Of a stretch of 64,000 nt of DNA, positions 1 through 9,568 are shown piece by piece. The notes under the pieces were generated by a model that was given only the letters and a program-made list of their open reading frames with translations, searched no databases and had not been told where the DNA came from. Source of the DNA: Pedobacter sp. BMA (lineage in GTDB: Bacteria; Bacteroidota; Bacteroidia; Sphingobacteriales; Sphingobacteriaceae); the NCBI RefSeq assembly GCF_001027745.1, contig NZ_LECU01000005.1, positions 248,001 to 312,000 on the forward strand, written 5' to 3'. The position numbers were made by a program, and so were the translations under genes. The stretch's first letter is position 1, and every line of letters begins with the position of its first letter.

Positions 1-488
1 TCGATAGTCCCATCAAATGGCGCCTTGATTTCTGTATTGGTCAGGTGGAATCTGGCCAGACTCGCTTCAGCGTTAGCCTGCTGTAATTTAGCTTTCGCCA
101 TAGCCAGTTCATTTTTAGAAACTACATTTTTGTCGGTAAGCAGTTTGGTGTTTTCCAATTCAATTTCTGCCGCCTTGGTTTCAGCCTGCGCTTTCAATAA
201 CTCAGCCTGTGCCATTTTAGGCATAATTTTAAATAAAACCTGCCCTGCTTTTACATGCTGACCTTCATCAACATAAATGTTTTGCAGGTAACCTTTTTCG
301 AAAGCCCTCACCTCGATATTACGCACGGACTTAATCTGTGACACATACTCTTTGGTAAAAGAGGTGTCGATTGTGAGCGGCGATGTTGCGGTGTAAGTAA
401 CTTCTTCTGCTTTTTCTTCTTTCTTTTGAGAACAACCTGTTACGTAAAGCATCGTGAACAGGCTAAGGGAAATGAAAACTCTTTTCAT
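1..488 (-). CDS. RND efflux periplasmic adaptor subunit (HlyD/MFP family), C-terminus cut by window edge
   Basis: Reading leftwards from an ATG at 488, the product opens with a lipoprotein signal ending in the lipobox YVTGC, then a barrel-sandwich lipoyl half-motif (YLQNIYVDEGQHVKAGQVLF) and an alpha-helical hairpin rich in Ala, Lys and Glu, and reaches the returning lipoyl segment (TEIKAPFDGTI) at the window edge. This is the N-terminal third of an AcrA/MexA-type adaptor, which joins an inner-membrane RND pump to an outer-membrane channel. Only about 162 residues are visible; the RND permease and TolC-like partner are expected to the left. Substrate cannot be judged. The lipid anchor is inferred from the lipobox. 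Confidence 0.9.
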   Translation of the reverse strand, partial: MKRVFISLSLFTMLYVTGCSQKKEEKAEEVTYTATSPLTIDTSFTKEYVSQIKSVRNIEVRAFEKGYLQNIYVDEGQHVKAGQVLFKIMPKMAQAELLKAQAETKAAEIELENTKLLTDKNVVSKNELAMAKAKLQQANAEASLARFHLTNTEIKAPFDGTI

Positions 489-754
489 CGTTTGTCTGAT
501 AGTTTATCTGATTATTTTACTGATTATGAGATGGCAAGCCGATTTAAAATACCTTTTTTTGCTAATGACCAGGTATATTCAATAAACCATGCTCCATTTC
601 TTAATTTTCTAATACGAAATAACTACAGAATTATGAAGTTATAATGAAGTTGGCTTTCTGCATAGAACCTTTACCTCCCTGAACCATCATTAAGGCTTAC
701 TCTGAGGTTTACTATAAAACAATTTCATGTTAGCGAAAAAAAAATAACCGCTAT

Positions 755-784
755 TTGCGGAAATTCTTATTTATAATATATTTG
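755..784 (+). promoter_or_regulatory. Bacteroidota-type promoter for the outer-membrane protein/VirJ operon
   Basis: TTG at 755-757 lies 19 bp before TATATTTG at 777-784, matching the phylum's TTG-N19-TAnnTTTG promoter. It is about 75 bp before the start of the gene at 859. The rest of the 489-858 gap is AT-rich and holds nothing else I can name. Confidence 0.6.
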
Positions 785-858
785 TTACACAAACTATGAT
801 AACATTACGCTTAAGATTCGATTCCAGCGAGTGAAAAAACAAACTAAACTATCCCTTA

Positions 859-1431
859 ATGAAGCTAAAAAGAACACTCATTTACCTGTTATTAATCTAT
901 GCTCCTATGGTTACCTATGCCCAGAAAGAAGCGAACGGTACTGGTAAATTTTCCATATCACCCGCCTTTCAATTGTTAAGATCAACACATGGCAACCTGT
1001 TTTATGCTCCTTCTTTAAAAACAAATTATCTGCTTGCAAATGGCTTGGAGCCTGGTTTTGGATTCGAGTATGCTACCACACCACTCCATCACGATAACGG
1101 CTATGTCCTGTACAAACTTAAGTTTTTACCTGTTTACGGGAACCTGAAATACAACTTTAAAACAAGCCATCAAATCAAACCTTTTGTAGAATCTTCACTG
1201 GGGATATCATTTAACAAATATGATATCGCCGAAGATGCCATGCCTGATATCAAGTCTAAAGTTAAAGAACAGGGATTTTATGTTTACACAGGATTTGGTA
1301 CCAAGTACAGCATTACTCCTGGGTTAAATACGTTTTTAGCCGTAGGTTTTAAAGGTTATAAAATGAGTACCAATGATTTAGATATTAATCCACATGGGCT
1401 ATCGTTTATGCTTGGTTTTACATTCCTTTAA
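859..1431 (+). CDS. Outer-membrane beta-barrel protein (porin family-like)
   Basis: 190 residues with a Sec signal (MKLKRTLIYLLLIYAPMVTYAQ) and then alternating aromatic/polar beta-strand segments, ending in Phe-Leu as many outer-membrane barrels do. Length and pattern fit the small 8-stranded PF13568-like barrels common in Bacteroidota. Its stop lies one base before the ATG of the first VirJ-like gene, so translation of the two is probably coupled. No specific ligand or transport role can be read. The envelope location agrees with the lipid-related neighbours downstream. Confidence 0.65.
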   Translation: MKLKRTLIYLLLIYAPMVTYAQKEANGTGKFSISPAFQLLRSTHGNLFYAPSLKTNYLLANGLEPGFGFEYATTPLHHDNGYVLYKLKFLPVYGNLKYNFKTSHQIKPFVESSLGISFNKYDIAEDAMPDIKSKVKEQGFYVYTGFGTKYSITPGLNTFLAVGFKGYKMSTNDLDINPHGLSFMLGFTFL

Positions 1432-1432
1432 A

Positions 1433-2161
1433 ATGAAAACAGCGGGAGTATTATTACTGGTCACTGGAATCATAAGCTTGAGCAGCTGTGCCTTGTTCAA
1501 ACGTGCCAGGGTACACGAACATAATGCAATTGAAAGCAGAGAATTCAATCTTCCTATATTTTTATATCCTGCTAAAAAACCGCAGACCAGAAAGCTGCTT
1601 ATTTTTCTTTCGGGCGACGGTGGCTGGATCAAATTTGAAGATGATCTGTCTGTAAAATTTGCTGAAAATAACTTTTTTACCATCGGAATAAATTCCCGTG
1701 ATTATTTCTGGGATCAGAAAACGCCCGAACAAACTGCACACGACCTGGTCCAGTTGATCCGGAAATATGCCTTAAGATATAAAACTGATCAGATTTACCT
1801 GTTGGGCTATTCTTTTGGTGCCGACGTATTGCCGTTTATTTACAATCAACTTCCCTTTCGTGCAAAAAGACATGTCATGGCACTGGAAATGCTCTCCCCC
1901 TTTTCAACTACCGACTTTATGGTTCACTTTGGTGATCTGGCAAATATTTCCAGCGATAACTATCCTTATAAAGTCGACCTTGAGGTGAAGAAATTAAAAA
2001 TACCCGTATTTTGCTTTTATGGCATCGACGAAAATGAAAAAGCCCTGGAAACTATTGTTCAAAAGAACTTCGTAATTGGGAGCCTTTATGGCGATCATCA
2101 TTATAAGGAGTCAGAATATGATAAAATCATCTCAGTTCTCAATCAAAAATCGCCGCAATGA
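1433..2161 (+). CDS. VirJ/AcvB-family serine hydrolase, lipoprotein
   Basis: 242 residues. The signal ends in the lipobox SLSSC (Cys19), so it is probably anchored in the periplasmic face of a membrane. The core is VirJ-like: GDGGW at 61-65, an RDYFW segment, GYSFGAD with the likely nucleophile Ser127, and GDHHY near 220 with the likely catalytic His. This start is preferred to an upstream in-frame ATG at 1394 because it gives a clean signal peptide. In Agrobacterium, AcvB of this family is reported to hydrolyse lysyl-phosphatidylglycerol and sits beside an MprF homologue. Here mprF lies just downstream in convergent orientation, so the same role is plausible but unproven. Confidence 0.8.
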   Translation: MKTAGVLLLVTGIISLSSCALFKRARVHEHNAIESREFNLPIFLYPAKKPQTRKLLIFLSGDGGWIKFEDDLSVKFAENNFFTIGINSRDYFWDQKTPEQTAHDLVQLIRKYALRYKTDQIYLLGYSFGADVLPFIYNQLPFRAKRHVMALEMLSPFSTTDFMVHFGDLANISSDNYPYKVDLEVKKLKIPVFCFYGIDENEKALETIVQKNFVIGSLYGDHHYKESEYDKIISVLNQKSPQ

Positions 2162-2832
2162 AGTACAAGTTATCACTTATCACCTTTTTAATGCTAACTG
2201 CAACAAACCTTAAGTCGCAAGATATATCAAAATTACCTCTAACGGCTAAAGCAAAATCAACGGCAAAACAGGTCATCTTTTATCTAAGCGGCGATGGTGG
2301 CTTGAATAGCTTTTCCGAGAGTTTAACCACTTCATTAAATGATAAAAATTACGCCGTGGTAAGCCTCGACAGCAGAAAGTATTTCTGGGAGCAAAAATCT
2401 CCTGAAAAGCTGACACAAGATTTAAGTGCGGCGATAGAATATTACCTGAAAGCATGGGACAAGGATGAATTTGCGATTATTGGTTATTCTTTTGGTGCAG
2501 ATGCAGCTTTGTTTTTGAGCCATCGCTTATCAAAAGACTTGCAGGTGAAACTGAAAGCCACGATCCTGCTTTCGCCTTCAACCTCTACCGATCTGGTGAT
2601 TAAACTTACGGATATGATGGGTTTTGGCAATAAGGAAGCCAAATATAAACTGGTTCCTGAAATTAGTAAAATCAATAGCCCGTTATTATTTATTTTCGGC
2701 AAAAATGAAGAAAGTGATCTCTATAAATTAATCCCGGAAAAGAAAAACATCACTAAAACACAAATACCCGGATCGCACAAATTTGATAATGACATTAAAA
2801 AAGTAGTTGCTACCATTCAAACAGCCCTCTGA
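2158..2832 (+). CDS. VirJ/AcvB-family serine hydrolase, second paralogue
   Basis: 224 residues that overlap the previous gene by 4 bases (ATGA), so the two are coupled. A Sec signal (about residues 1-20) without a lipobox suggests a soluble periplasmic form. It keeps GYSFGAD (Ser111), the RKYFW segment and GSHKFD (His207), but the family's GDGGW reads GDGGL. The paralogues are clearly related yet diverged along their length, so this is an old duplication. It ends one base before the stop of the convergent mprF. Hydrolysis of aminoacylated phosphatidylglycerol is inferred from family and context. Confidence 0.78.
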   Translation: MKYKLSLITFLMLTATNLKSQDISKLPLTAKAKSTAKQVIFYLSGDGGLNSFSESLTTSLNDKNYAVVSLDSRKYFWEQKSPEKLTQDLSAAIEYYLKAWDKDEFAIIGYSFGADAALFLSHRLSKDLQVKLKATILLSPSTSTDLVIKLTDMMGFGNKEAKYKLVPEISKINSPLLFIFGKNEESDLYKLIPEKKNITKTQIPGSHKFDNDIKKVVATIQTAL

Positions 2833-2833
2833 T

Positions 2834-5422
2834 CTAGCTTCCTTCAGATATTCTTTTCAGTGCGTTTGGCACCTGAAGCAGATGGTAATGGTGTCCGTAA
2901 ATAAGGTATTTCTTTTTCCATTCCGGGAAGAATTTCTCTTTATATTTTCTTAAGCCCTTAAACTGGGCAAAGGCTTTGAGATTCTCATAGGCATATTTAA
3001 TGGTTTTTTGGGTAAGGTCTTCTCCATCAATACCTGATAGAGGCGCTAAGCCCATATTCACATACTGGTAACCCTCTTCTTTTAAAAACAAGAATGTTTT
3101 AGCCAGCAACATATCCAACACGCCATTTGGAGCATCTGTCTCTTTACGGATTAAATCGTAAGTTGCTTCTCCGGGAGCATAGTCTGGCACCAGATTCAAA
3201 AATGCATATACTTTTTCTTCCTGATCTTCTATAGTTAAGATCGTTTGATTTTTTAAGATTGTTTTATCAAATACACCTTGCGTAAATGCTACCTCTTTTT
3301 GATTTAAATCCCTAAGCCAGTTATCAGAAACAGTTTGAAGCTTTTGTAATAACCCCTCCTTCTGCTGTCCTTTATATACGTTAAATACATAACCCTCTCC
3401 GCTTAGCCTGTTAATCGCACTTCTGGTGGTCTTCATTTTTCCGCCATCAATGGTAAATTTAGTCAGATCCAAAACAGCCTCTTCCCCTATCGGGATTGAT
3501 TTTTTACCAAGCGATTTATACATGTCAAGTGATTCTTCAGGCACCCGGTAATAAGCGGCAATAAAACCAGTATCGCGGCAACGCTCCTCAAACTTTTGGA
3601 TCATGGCGAGCTTCTCCTCAACCGATCCGGCCACAGGATCTTCTAGAACAAGCGCAAAGTGGCGCGTGATCTTAAAACTGATGAATGCAGTTCTGGCTTC
3701 GTTGAAATACACAAACTTGTCAGGGTATGTTTTAAAATAGTCGAGTGCGGAAATACCATTGTCCTTCAATAAAGCATCCGCTTCTGTAAAATCCTCAGCA
3801 GTGTTGTATGGTTTGGAAAAGTACGGCTTAAGTAAACTGAAGATAATAAACAGCATAACCAACCCACTTGCGCCATAAATAGATTCTTCGAAATGAACGC
3901 CGAAAGTAGTAAGGGGATGCAATGCACGGTCGTCAATAAAGAAAATCACTTTCAATACGGCAACTATAGAATCTGTAAATTTAAACTCCACTCCGAAATG
4001 CCGTTTCTCCATAAAGTAAAAACCGACAACTCCGTAGGCAAATACGGCAACAATGGCGTAAATAAATACAGCATATGAAATTTTAACAAACCTTGGATGC
4101 GGCTTCAGCTGGTAATTCTCCCGGGTATAAAATAATGATGCTCCGGCAACTAAAGCCAGTAGCGCCTCCTCATAGTCTGCTGCTTTTAGTAAATGTCCGA
4201 GAATCGAAAACAAGGTCAGCGCCAAAGCTACATACCATGCTCTTTTCGATCCCTGTAACAGGAAAATACTGAGCATAACCAGTATTAGACCGAAAATCAA
4301 TACCAAAGCATTGCTGGTCACAATCAAATCTTCCGGTATAATATTCTTTACCAGACGTAAACGGGTCGGGATGGATGGCGTAATGGACGAAATAATATTA
4401 ACTACCCCGAGGATAAGTATAATAAACGCAGGCAATAAACGAAGAACAATGCTATCCTTTTTCATAATGAAGCTAACAATCCCCCCGATTAGTGGAAGCC
4501 AGAATTCAAAAAACCTGAACATTAGGGTAATCGTTGCAGCAGCAATGAGTGGAAAACCAAATTGTCCGAGAATAAATGTCAGAGAAACTTCGATGGTTCC
4601 TAATCCCCGTAAAAAGGGAGAAGCTATGAGGAGGATCACCATTACAATATACCCCACAATTGCCGCCGGAATACTGGCCTCGAAACCCAGGGCTAGCATG
4701 CAGATATACAGGTGCAGTATACCGATAAATTCAATTGCAATGGAAACAAGCAGGGTGAGCCAAAAGTGCTTGCGACTGATTTGTTCTTCAATCATGTCAT
4801 CAAACACAGTGGATAGTGATGGTCTTAATTTTGAAATGTAACGGTATGCCCAGGTTTTCTGTGATATGGAATAAATCGTGATAAATAGAAATGCGGTTAA
4901 TACCAGCAGAAACAAGAAGCTGAGTATTTCTGTCTGCCCAAGCTTGGTCGACAATAACGCAACTCCCAGAACCGGAATGGCAACCAGTACCACCGATAAA
5001 ATACCGCAAAATGCAAAAAGTGTAGAAGAGAGGTGAATTTTTGATTTCGAAATGCCTTTTTCCTCTATTTCCCTGGTAAAAAATATGAGAGATGAAAACC
5101 CACCGGCAGGAAGAAAAATGCTGATCAGGTTCCGTTTTAAGAAAAGTTTGATGGAGTTGACCAGTGAAATGTCTACATCCAGTGCTTTAAAACTGTAAAC
5201 ATACATTTGCCCTTGTGCTATGATGTAAACTCCTGTTAGCAGCATACCCAAAACCACATAGGCCGGGACTGCTGTATCCAGTTGTCTGGTGATTTGAACA
5301 ACCTCTACATGTTGAGACCTGATGAAGAAGACGGCCATGCCCAACATGAATATTGCCAGAAAAAATTGCCAGAAAAACTTGTTGTACACCAGACTAGACA
5401 GGAATGATTTCGCTTTATGCAT
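2834..5422 (-). CDS. mprF: Bifunctional lysylphosphatidylglycerol flippase/synthetase MprF
   Basis: 862 residues, the usual length of full MprF. About the first 530 residues hold a run of hydrophobic segments (flippase part). The last ~320 are a soluble DUF2156/GNAT-like domain that moves an amino acid from aminoacyl-tRNA onto phosphatidylglycerol; conserved-looking blocks include LVLEDPVAGS and YVNMGLAPLSG. The product reduces negative surface charge and protects against cationic peptides. It faces two VirJ/AcvB-like hydrolases with a 1-bp gap, which suggests a linked synthesis/removal pair. Which amino acid is used cannot be told from sequence alone. Confidence 0.9.
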   Translation of the reverse strand: MHKAKSFLSSLVYNKFFWQFFLAIFMLGMAVFFIRSQHVEVVQITRQLDTAVPAYVVLGMLLTGVYIIAQGQMYVYSFKALDVDISLVNSIKLFLKRNLISIFLPAGGFSSLIFFTREIEEKGISKSKIHLSSTLFAFCGILSVVLVAIPVLGVALLSTKLGQTEILSFLFLLVLTAFLFITIYSISQKTWAYRYISKLRPSLSTVFDDMIEEQISRKHFWLTLLVSIAIEFIGILHLYICMLALGFEASIPAAIVGYIVMVILLIASPFLRGLGTIEVSLTFILGQFGFPLIAAATITLMFRFFEFWLPLIGGIVSFIMKKDSIVLRLLPAFIILILGVVNIISSITPSIPTRLRLVKNIIPEDLIVTSNALVLIFGLILVMLSIFLLQGSKRAWYVALALTLFSILGHLLKAADYEEALLALVAGASLFYTRENYQLKPHPRFVKISYAVFIYAIVAVFAYGVVGFYFMEKRHFGVEFKFTDSIVAVLKVIFFIDDRALHPLTTFGVHFEESIYGASGLVMLFIIFSLLKPYFSKPYNTAEDFTEADALLKDNGISALDYFKTYPDKFVYFNEARTAFISFKITRHFALVLEDPVAGSVEEKLAMIQKFEERCRDTGFIAAYYRVPEESLDMYKSLGKKSIPIGEEAVLDLTKFTIDGGKMKTTRSAINRLSGEGYVFNVYKGQQKEGLLQKLQTVSDNWLRDLNQKEVAFTQGVFDKTILKNQTILTIEDQEEKVYAFLNLVPDYAPGEATYDLIRKETDAPNGVLDMLLAKTFLFLKEEGYQYVNMGLAPLSGIDGEDLTQKTIKYAYENLKAFAQFKGLRKYKEKFFPEWKKKYLIYGHHYHLLQVPNALKRISEGS

Positions 5423-5619
5423 AAAAAAATGGATGCAACAATACCTCTGACAGATATCTGCTGCGTGAGTTTGTAGGATAATTAATTATTAGTTCTGTTA
5501 CGAAATTAGAAAGATTTCGCAATTATCAAACAGAAATTGTAAAATTTTTATTACACCACAGACACACCACTTCGAAATCATCAAAGCGCCCATTTTTACA
5601 GTAAAACCGAATAGAAACT

Positions 5620-6873
5620 TTAATCTTTCTTATCTGGTCTGATAATCAGCCTTAATGTCGGATCGTTGGTAATAAAGCTCCATAACCAGTTAAAAGCCAG
5701 TTTTGCTTTGTTTCTAAATCCGGCTATTGGAATGATATGGATAAACAACCACACTAACCAGGCAAAAAATCCTTTGAAAAAACCTTTAGGTAAATCTACC
5801 ACAGCTTTGAATTTAGCAATAATCGCCATCGAGCCTTTATCATTATAAGCAAAAGATTTCAAAGGCTTCCCCTGTACTTCATGCATTAGGTTCTCTCCTA
5901 ATAAATCTCCCTGCTGAATGGCAACTTGCGCCAGTTGAGGGTGCCCATCAGGAAATTTCGGATCGGTAAGCTGGAGACACTGATCACCAATGGCATAAAC
6001 CCCTTTTAATCCGTTAACCTGATTATTGGCGTTCACCAGAATTCTCCTGCCTTTTCCAACCGACTCTTTTGGGATTCCTTCTACTGACCTTGCAATAACC
6101 CCCGATGCCCATATTAGCGTTGCCGCCTCTATTTCCGTACCGTCAGACAAACTCACTTTGGTCCCATCATATCCCTTCACCAGTTTATCCAGCAATATCT
6201 CAACACCTAAATTTTTCAAAACTATAATTGCCTCATTCTGACTTTTTTCACTCATGGGTGCGAGCAAAGTTTTTAAACCATCTACCAGGTATATTTTACC
6301 CATTTTAAAGCCTGCTTCCGGGTAGTCTTTTGCGAGTACATTTCTTCCCATTTCGGCCATCATACCTGCCAGTTCAACACCTGTAGGTCCTCCGCCGGCA
6401 ATAACTATATTAGAAAGCCTTCTTTTATCGTCCACATGCTCCGCACGCACGGCTTTTTCAAACTGTAGCAAAATATGATTCCGCATTTCTACGGCATCTT
6501 CTATGCTTTTCATTGGGAGTGCATTTTGGCTGATTTCTTCGTTTCCAAAAAAATTAGTTTCCGCTCCCATGGCAAGTACCAGTACATCGTAGTCCAGCAC
6601 ACCATTGTTTGTCGTAATCCTGCGCTCTTCAACCGCAATTGACTCCAGTTTGCCCATAAAAAAACGTATTCCTTTCTCCTGAAATAATTTCCGGAATGGA
6701 TAGCTGATATTGGATGGCTCTATAAAAGCAGTGGCTACCTGATAAAGCAGTGGCGGAAAGAAATGGTAATTATGCTGATCAACCAGCGTAACCTGATGTT
6801 CAGGTGATTTGGAGAGTTTTTTCGCCAGGTTAAGTCCTGCAAAACCTCCTCCTATGATAACAACTTTTTTCAT
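5620..6873 (-). CDS. Type II NADH:quinone oxidoreductase (NDH-2-like NAD(P)/FAD oxidoreductase)
   Basis: 417 residues. The N-terminal FAD-binding Rossmann motif is GGGFAGLNLAKKL and a second nucleotide-binding motif is IAGGGPTGVELAG near residue 160. The C-terminal YAIGDQC is typical for FAD contact. A hydrophobic stretch near 365-385 (GFFAWLVWLFIHIIPIAGF) is the membrane anchor found in NDH-2. It oxidises NADH and reduces menaquinone without pumping protons. It is a single gene with about 200 bp of AT-rich DNA on each side. Confidence is high for family, lower for the exact electron donor. Confidence 0.88.
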   Translation of the reverse strand: MKKVVIIGGGFAGLNLAKKLSKSPEHQVTLVDQHNYHFFPPLLYQVATAFIEPSNISYPFRKLFQEKGIRFFMGKLESIAVEERRITTNNGVLDYDVLVLAMGAETNFFGNEEISQNALPMKSIEDAVEMRNHILLQFEKAVRAEHVDDKRRLSNIVIAGGGPTGVELAGMMAEMGRNVLAKDYPEAGFKMGKIYLVDGLKTLLAPMSEKSQNEAIIVLKNLGVEILLDKLVKGYDGTKVSLSDGTEIEAATLIWASGVIARSVEGIPKESVGKGRRILVNANNQVNGLKGVYAIGDQCLQLTDPKFPDGHPQLAQVAIQQGDLLGENLMHEVQGKPLKSFAYNDKGSMAIIAKFKAVVDLPKGFFKGFFAWLVWLFIHIIPIAGFRNKAKLAFNWLWSFITNDPTLRLIIRPDKKD

Positions 6874-7078
6874 TTTATTTTATATTGATGGATCACTGGG
6901 ATCAAATGGTGGATGTAAATAAGATCCGGTTTTTAATCAACCCACTAGGGCGCATAAAGTTTGAATCGATCAGCATCTACAGTCGATTAAGACACCTAAA
7001 TTACTTTCATCATTTCCGCGCAAAGGTACAACAGCGCAACGTTAATAAAAAGTTACATTAACTATAGTTTTAAACTAC

Positions 7079-8821
7079 TTATCTGCGCTCCCCGATTTGT
7101 TGCCTCCACATGGAATAATATAATCCCTTCTGATCAAGCAGCGAATCATGTGAACCGACTTCAGAAACCTTCCCCTTTTCCAATACATAGATGGTGTCTG
7201 CATGCATAATGGTAGAAAGCCTGTGTGCAATCAAAATCGTCATTTGTTCCCTCTTGTCAGATATTTCCCGAATGGTTTTTGAAATTTCTTCTTCAGTAAT
7301 AGAATCGAGCGCCGATGTGGCCTCGTCGAAAATCAACAGCCTTGGTTTTCTCAGTAGTGCCCTGGCGATGGAAATACGCTGTTTCTCTCCTCCCGACAGT
7401 TTCATGCCATTTTCTCCGAGCACAGTGTCTATACCGTTGGTTGCTTTGGCAATTAAACCAGTTGCAGAAGCTTTATCTAAGGCGTCCCGTATCTCCTGGT
7501 CGGTTGCTGCAGGGTTAACAAAGCGCATATTATCTTTGATTGAGCCGGCATAAAGCTGAGTTTCCTGAGTAACAAATCCGATTTGCCGGCGAAGGGGATT
7601 GTAGCGAACCTGGCTGGAAGAAATGCCATTGAAAGAAATTTCACCTTCCATAGGCAAATAAAGGCCAACCAATAACTTCACTAACGTTGATTTACCAGAT
7701 CCCGAGGGACCAACAAAGGCAGCCGTTTGCCCATTACTGATGCTGAAGGATAAATCGTCGATGGCATTGTAAGATGCTGTTTTATGACGAAAGACCACGT
7801 TTTTGAACGCCAGTGTTTCAAGGTCTGCCACTTCAACTGAGTTTTCAGGACGTGTCTCTATAGATTTTCGCATCAGCATATCAAAAGTATTCAGCGAAGC
7901 ATCGGCTTCCCGGTACAGAATGATCATATTACCCAGATCCTGTAGCGGCGTAAATATAGCCGTAGAAATAAACTGCATGGCAATAAGTTCACCTGTACTG
8001 AGAATGTTCCGGAATATTAACCACAACAATATAAATAGTACAGATTGCTTTAATAAAATCAATAGTCCACCCTGAAGAAAAGACAAACTACTCACCTTTT
8101 TTGCCTTCAGCATTTCCAGATCAAATATCTTTTTAGTTTGTTCATTCAGCCGTCTGATTTCTGCAAAAGTTAAACCAAGGCTTTTCACCAGCTCGATGTT
8201 TCGCAGGCTTTCTGTGATAATACCGGCCTGCTTATCGGCCTGACGATTTATGGAGCGTTGAATAAACTTTATTCTTTTCGAAACCAGTCCTGTTAGTGAA
8301 CCCAGAACCAGTACCCCAATAAAAAAAACCGGAACCAGCAACCAGTTTTTATTAATGCTATACCACAAAAGGAAAGCAATACCAACGAGCGATGAAAACA
8401 GAATATTAATGAAAGCATTGATAAACCTTTCTGCATCAGTTTTAACCTTTTGTAATACAGATAATGTCGTTCCGCTTCTGTTTTCTTCAAACTCCTGAAA
8501 GGTAAGCCGAAGCGTCTGCTTTAAGCCATCGTTGAATATGCTCATTCCAAAGCTGGCCACGGCCTTGCGGGTAATAAACTCCTGAACCGATTTACATAAC
8601 CTGGCAACCAGTGCAATCACCAGTGCGATTACTAACCAGTAAACTACTGCTGATATCAGCTCCTTTTGGCTCAGGCCAAGTTTATTTGTTGAGTAATCAT
8701 CAATAATTTTCCCAAAAATAACGGGATCAAGTAAACTCAGAAGTTGCGATGCTGCAGCCAGTGCCAGCGATGCAACAATCAGCCATTTGTAGGGAATCAG
8801 GTATCTGAACAGTATCTTCAT
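7079..8821 (-). CDS. ABC exporter, fused permease and ATPase (MsbA/multidrug type)
   Basis: 580 residues. Roughly 1-310 is a six-helix type-I exporter membrane domain, and 340-580 is the nucleotide-binding domain with Walker A GPSGSGKST, signature LSGGEKQR, Walker B LLIFDEATSALD and the H-loop AHRLS. It probably works as a homodimer. There is no N-terminal C39 peptidase domain, so it is not a maturation transporter for double-glycine peptides such as the one at 17.2 kb. Substrate (lipid or drug) is not readable. Confidence 0.9.
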   Translation of the reverse strand: MKILFRYLIPYKWLIVASLALAAASQLLSLLDPVIFGKIIDDYSTNKLGLSQKELISAVVYWLVIALVIALVARLCKSVQEFITRKAVASFGMSIFNDGLKQTLRLTFQEFEENRSGTTLSVLQKVKTDAERFINAFINILFSSLVGIAFLLWYSINKNWLLVPVFFIGVLVLGSLTGLVSKRIKFIQRSINRQADKQAGIITESLRNIELVKSLGLTFAEIRRLNEQTKKIFDLEMLKAKKVSSLSFLQGGLLILLKQSVLFILLWLIFRNILSTGELIAMQFISTAIFTPLQDLGNMIILYREADASLNTFDMLMRKSIETRPENSVEVADLETLAFKNVVFRHKTASYNAIDDLSFSISNGQTAAFVGPSGSGKSTLVKLLVGLYLPMEGEISFNGISSSQVRYNPLRRQIGFVTQETQLYAGSIKDNMRFVNPAATDQEIRDALDKASATGLIAKATNGIDTVLGENGMKLSGGEKQRISIARALLRKPRLLIFDEATSALDSITEEEISKTIREISDKREQMTILIAHRLSTIMHADTIYVLEKGKVSEVGSHDSLLDQKGLYYSMWRQQIGERR

Positions 8822-9042
8822 GATATGGTATTAATCAACACAAGCTACAACGCCGTGCCCCAAAAATGGTTTCAATAATAAGGATATATTGCAAGGCTCC
8901 TGCTAACCATATTCCTGATCGGCAACATTACAACAATAAGTTTTGAATTCGAGCCAAATCTCAGTTAAATAATCCCGACATTTGGAAAACGAGCCCTTTC
9001 CTAACCAGGAGGATAAAAACCATTTCAATTTCCTGTATAAAT

Positions 9043-9558
9043 ATGAAAGCAATAAGAACCGTACGGTATTTTATGATGAAGAGGCTCAATTTAATTGCTA
9101 TTCTAATTCTTGTTTTATTGATTGGTATTCCTGCAATATTGATCCAGGGCGAAAACGATGAGGGACCTATCGCCAGCCGCCAGCAGAATATAAGTGGTAA
9201 AAAACTAAAAATCAGCAGCGGAGGCCGTAGCGTAGAGGCTGTACTGACTGAAAATGCTACCACCAGAGCATTTATCACCAGATTGCCTATGACGCTTAAA
9301 ATGAAGGACATCGACCACCGTGAAAAGTATGCCCTGCTAAGCATCAAACTTCCTGTTAAGAGTCCGGTTGAAAAGCAGCATGTTATTGGCGATGTCTCCT
9401 ATCTGCCTGATGGCCGGATCTCGATCATTTACCATCAGGACAACAAACCGACTAACCTGAAATTCATAAAACTTGCCAGTATCGGCGCCACTGTTAATGC
9501 GTTAAGTCTGGAAAGCCTCTCCGAAATCAGCTTTGAACTCATTAAAAACCACGATTAA
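9043..9558 (+). CDS. Cyclophilin-like fold protein, membrane-anchored
   Basis: 171 residues. A single hydrophobic segment (about 15-34) is followed by a domain resembling the small cyclophilin-like family PF18050: a short beta-rich module with the pattern LTENATTRAFITRLPMTLKM, then GDVSYLPDGRISIIYH. Proteins of this family usually lack proven isomerase activity. A second ATG at 9073 would shorten the N-terminus by 10 residues. It stands alone, convergent with the hexosaminidase at 9569. Assignment rests on the motif pattern only. Confidence 0.6.
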   Translation: MKAIRTVRYFMMKRLNLIAILILVLLIGIPAILIQGENDEGPIASRQQNISGKKLKISSGGRSVEAVLTENATTRAFITRLPMTLKMKDIDHREKYALLSIKLPVKSPVEKQHVIGDVSYLPDGRISIIYHQDNKPTNLKFIKLASIGATVNALSLESLSEISFELIKNHD

Positions 9559-9568
9559 CCGCGCTTTA

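Noticed and set aside
426-644. 72-codon rightward ORF over the start of the RND adaptor
   Set aside because: Antisense to the lipoprotein signal of the adaptor and without any motif.
1394-1432. Upstream ATG of the first VirJ-like gene
   Set aside because: It overlaps the preceding gene and spoils the lipoprotein signal; ATG at 1433 gives a normal one.
4311-4841. Long rightward ORF (176 codons) inside mprF
   Set aside because: Antisense shadow of the MprF membrane domain; composition is that of reversed hydrophobic codons.
7079-8821. ABC exporter as the maturation transporter of the double-glycine peptide
   Set aside because: It has no N-terminal C39 peptidase domain and is 8 kb away.
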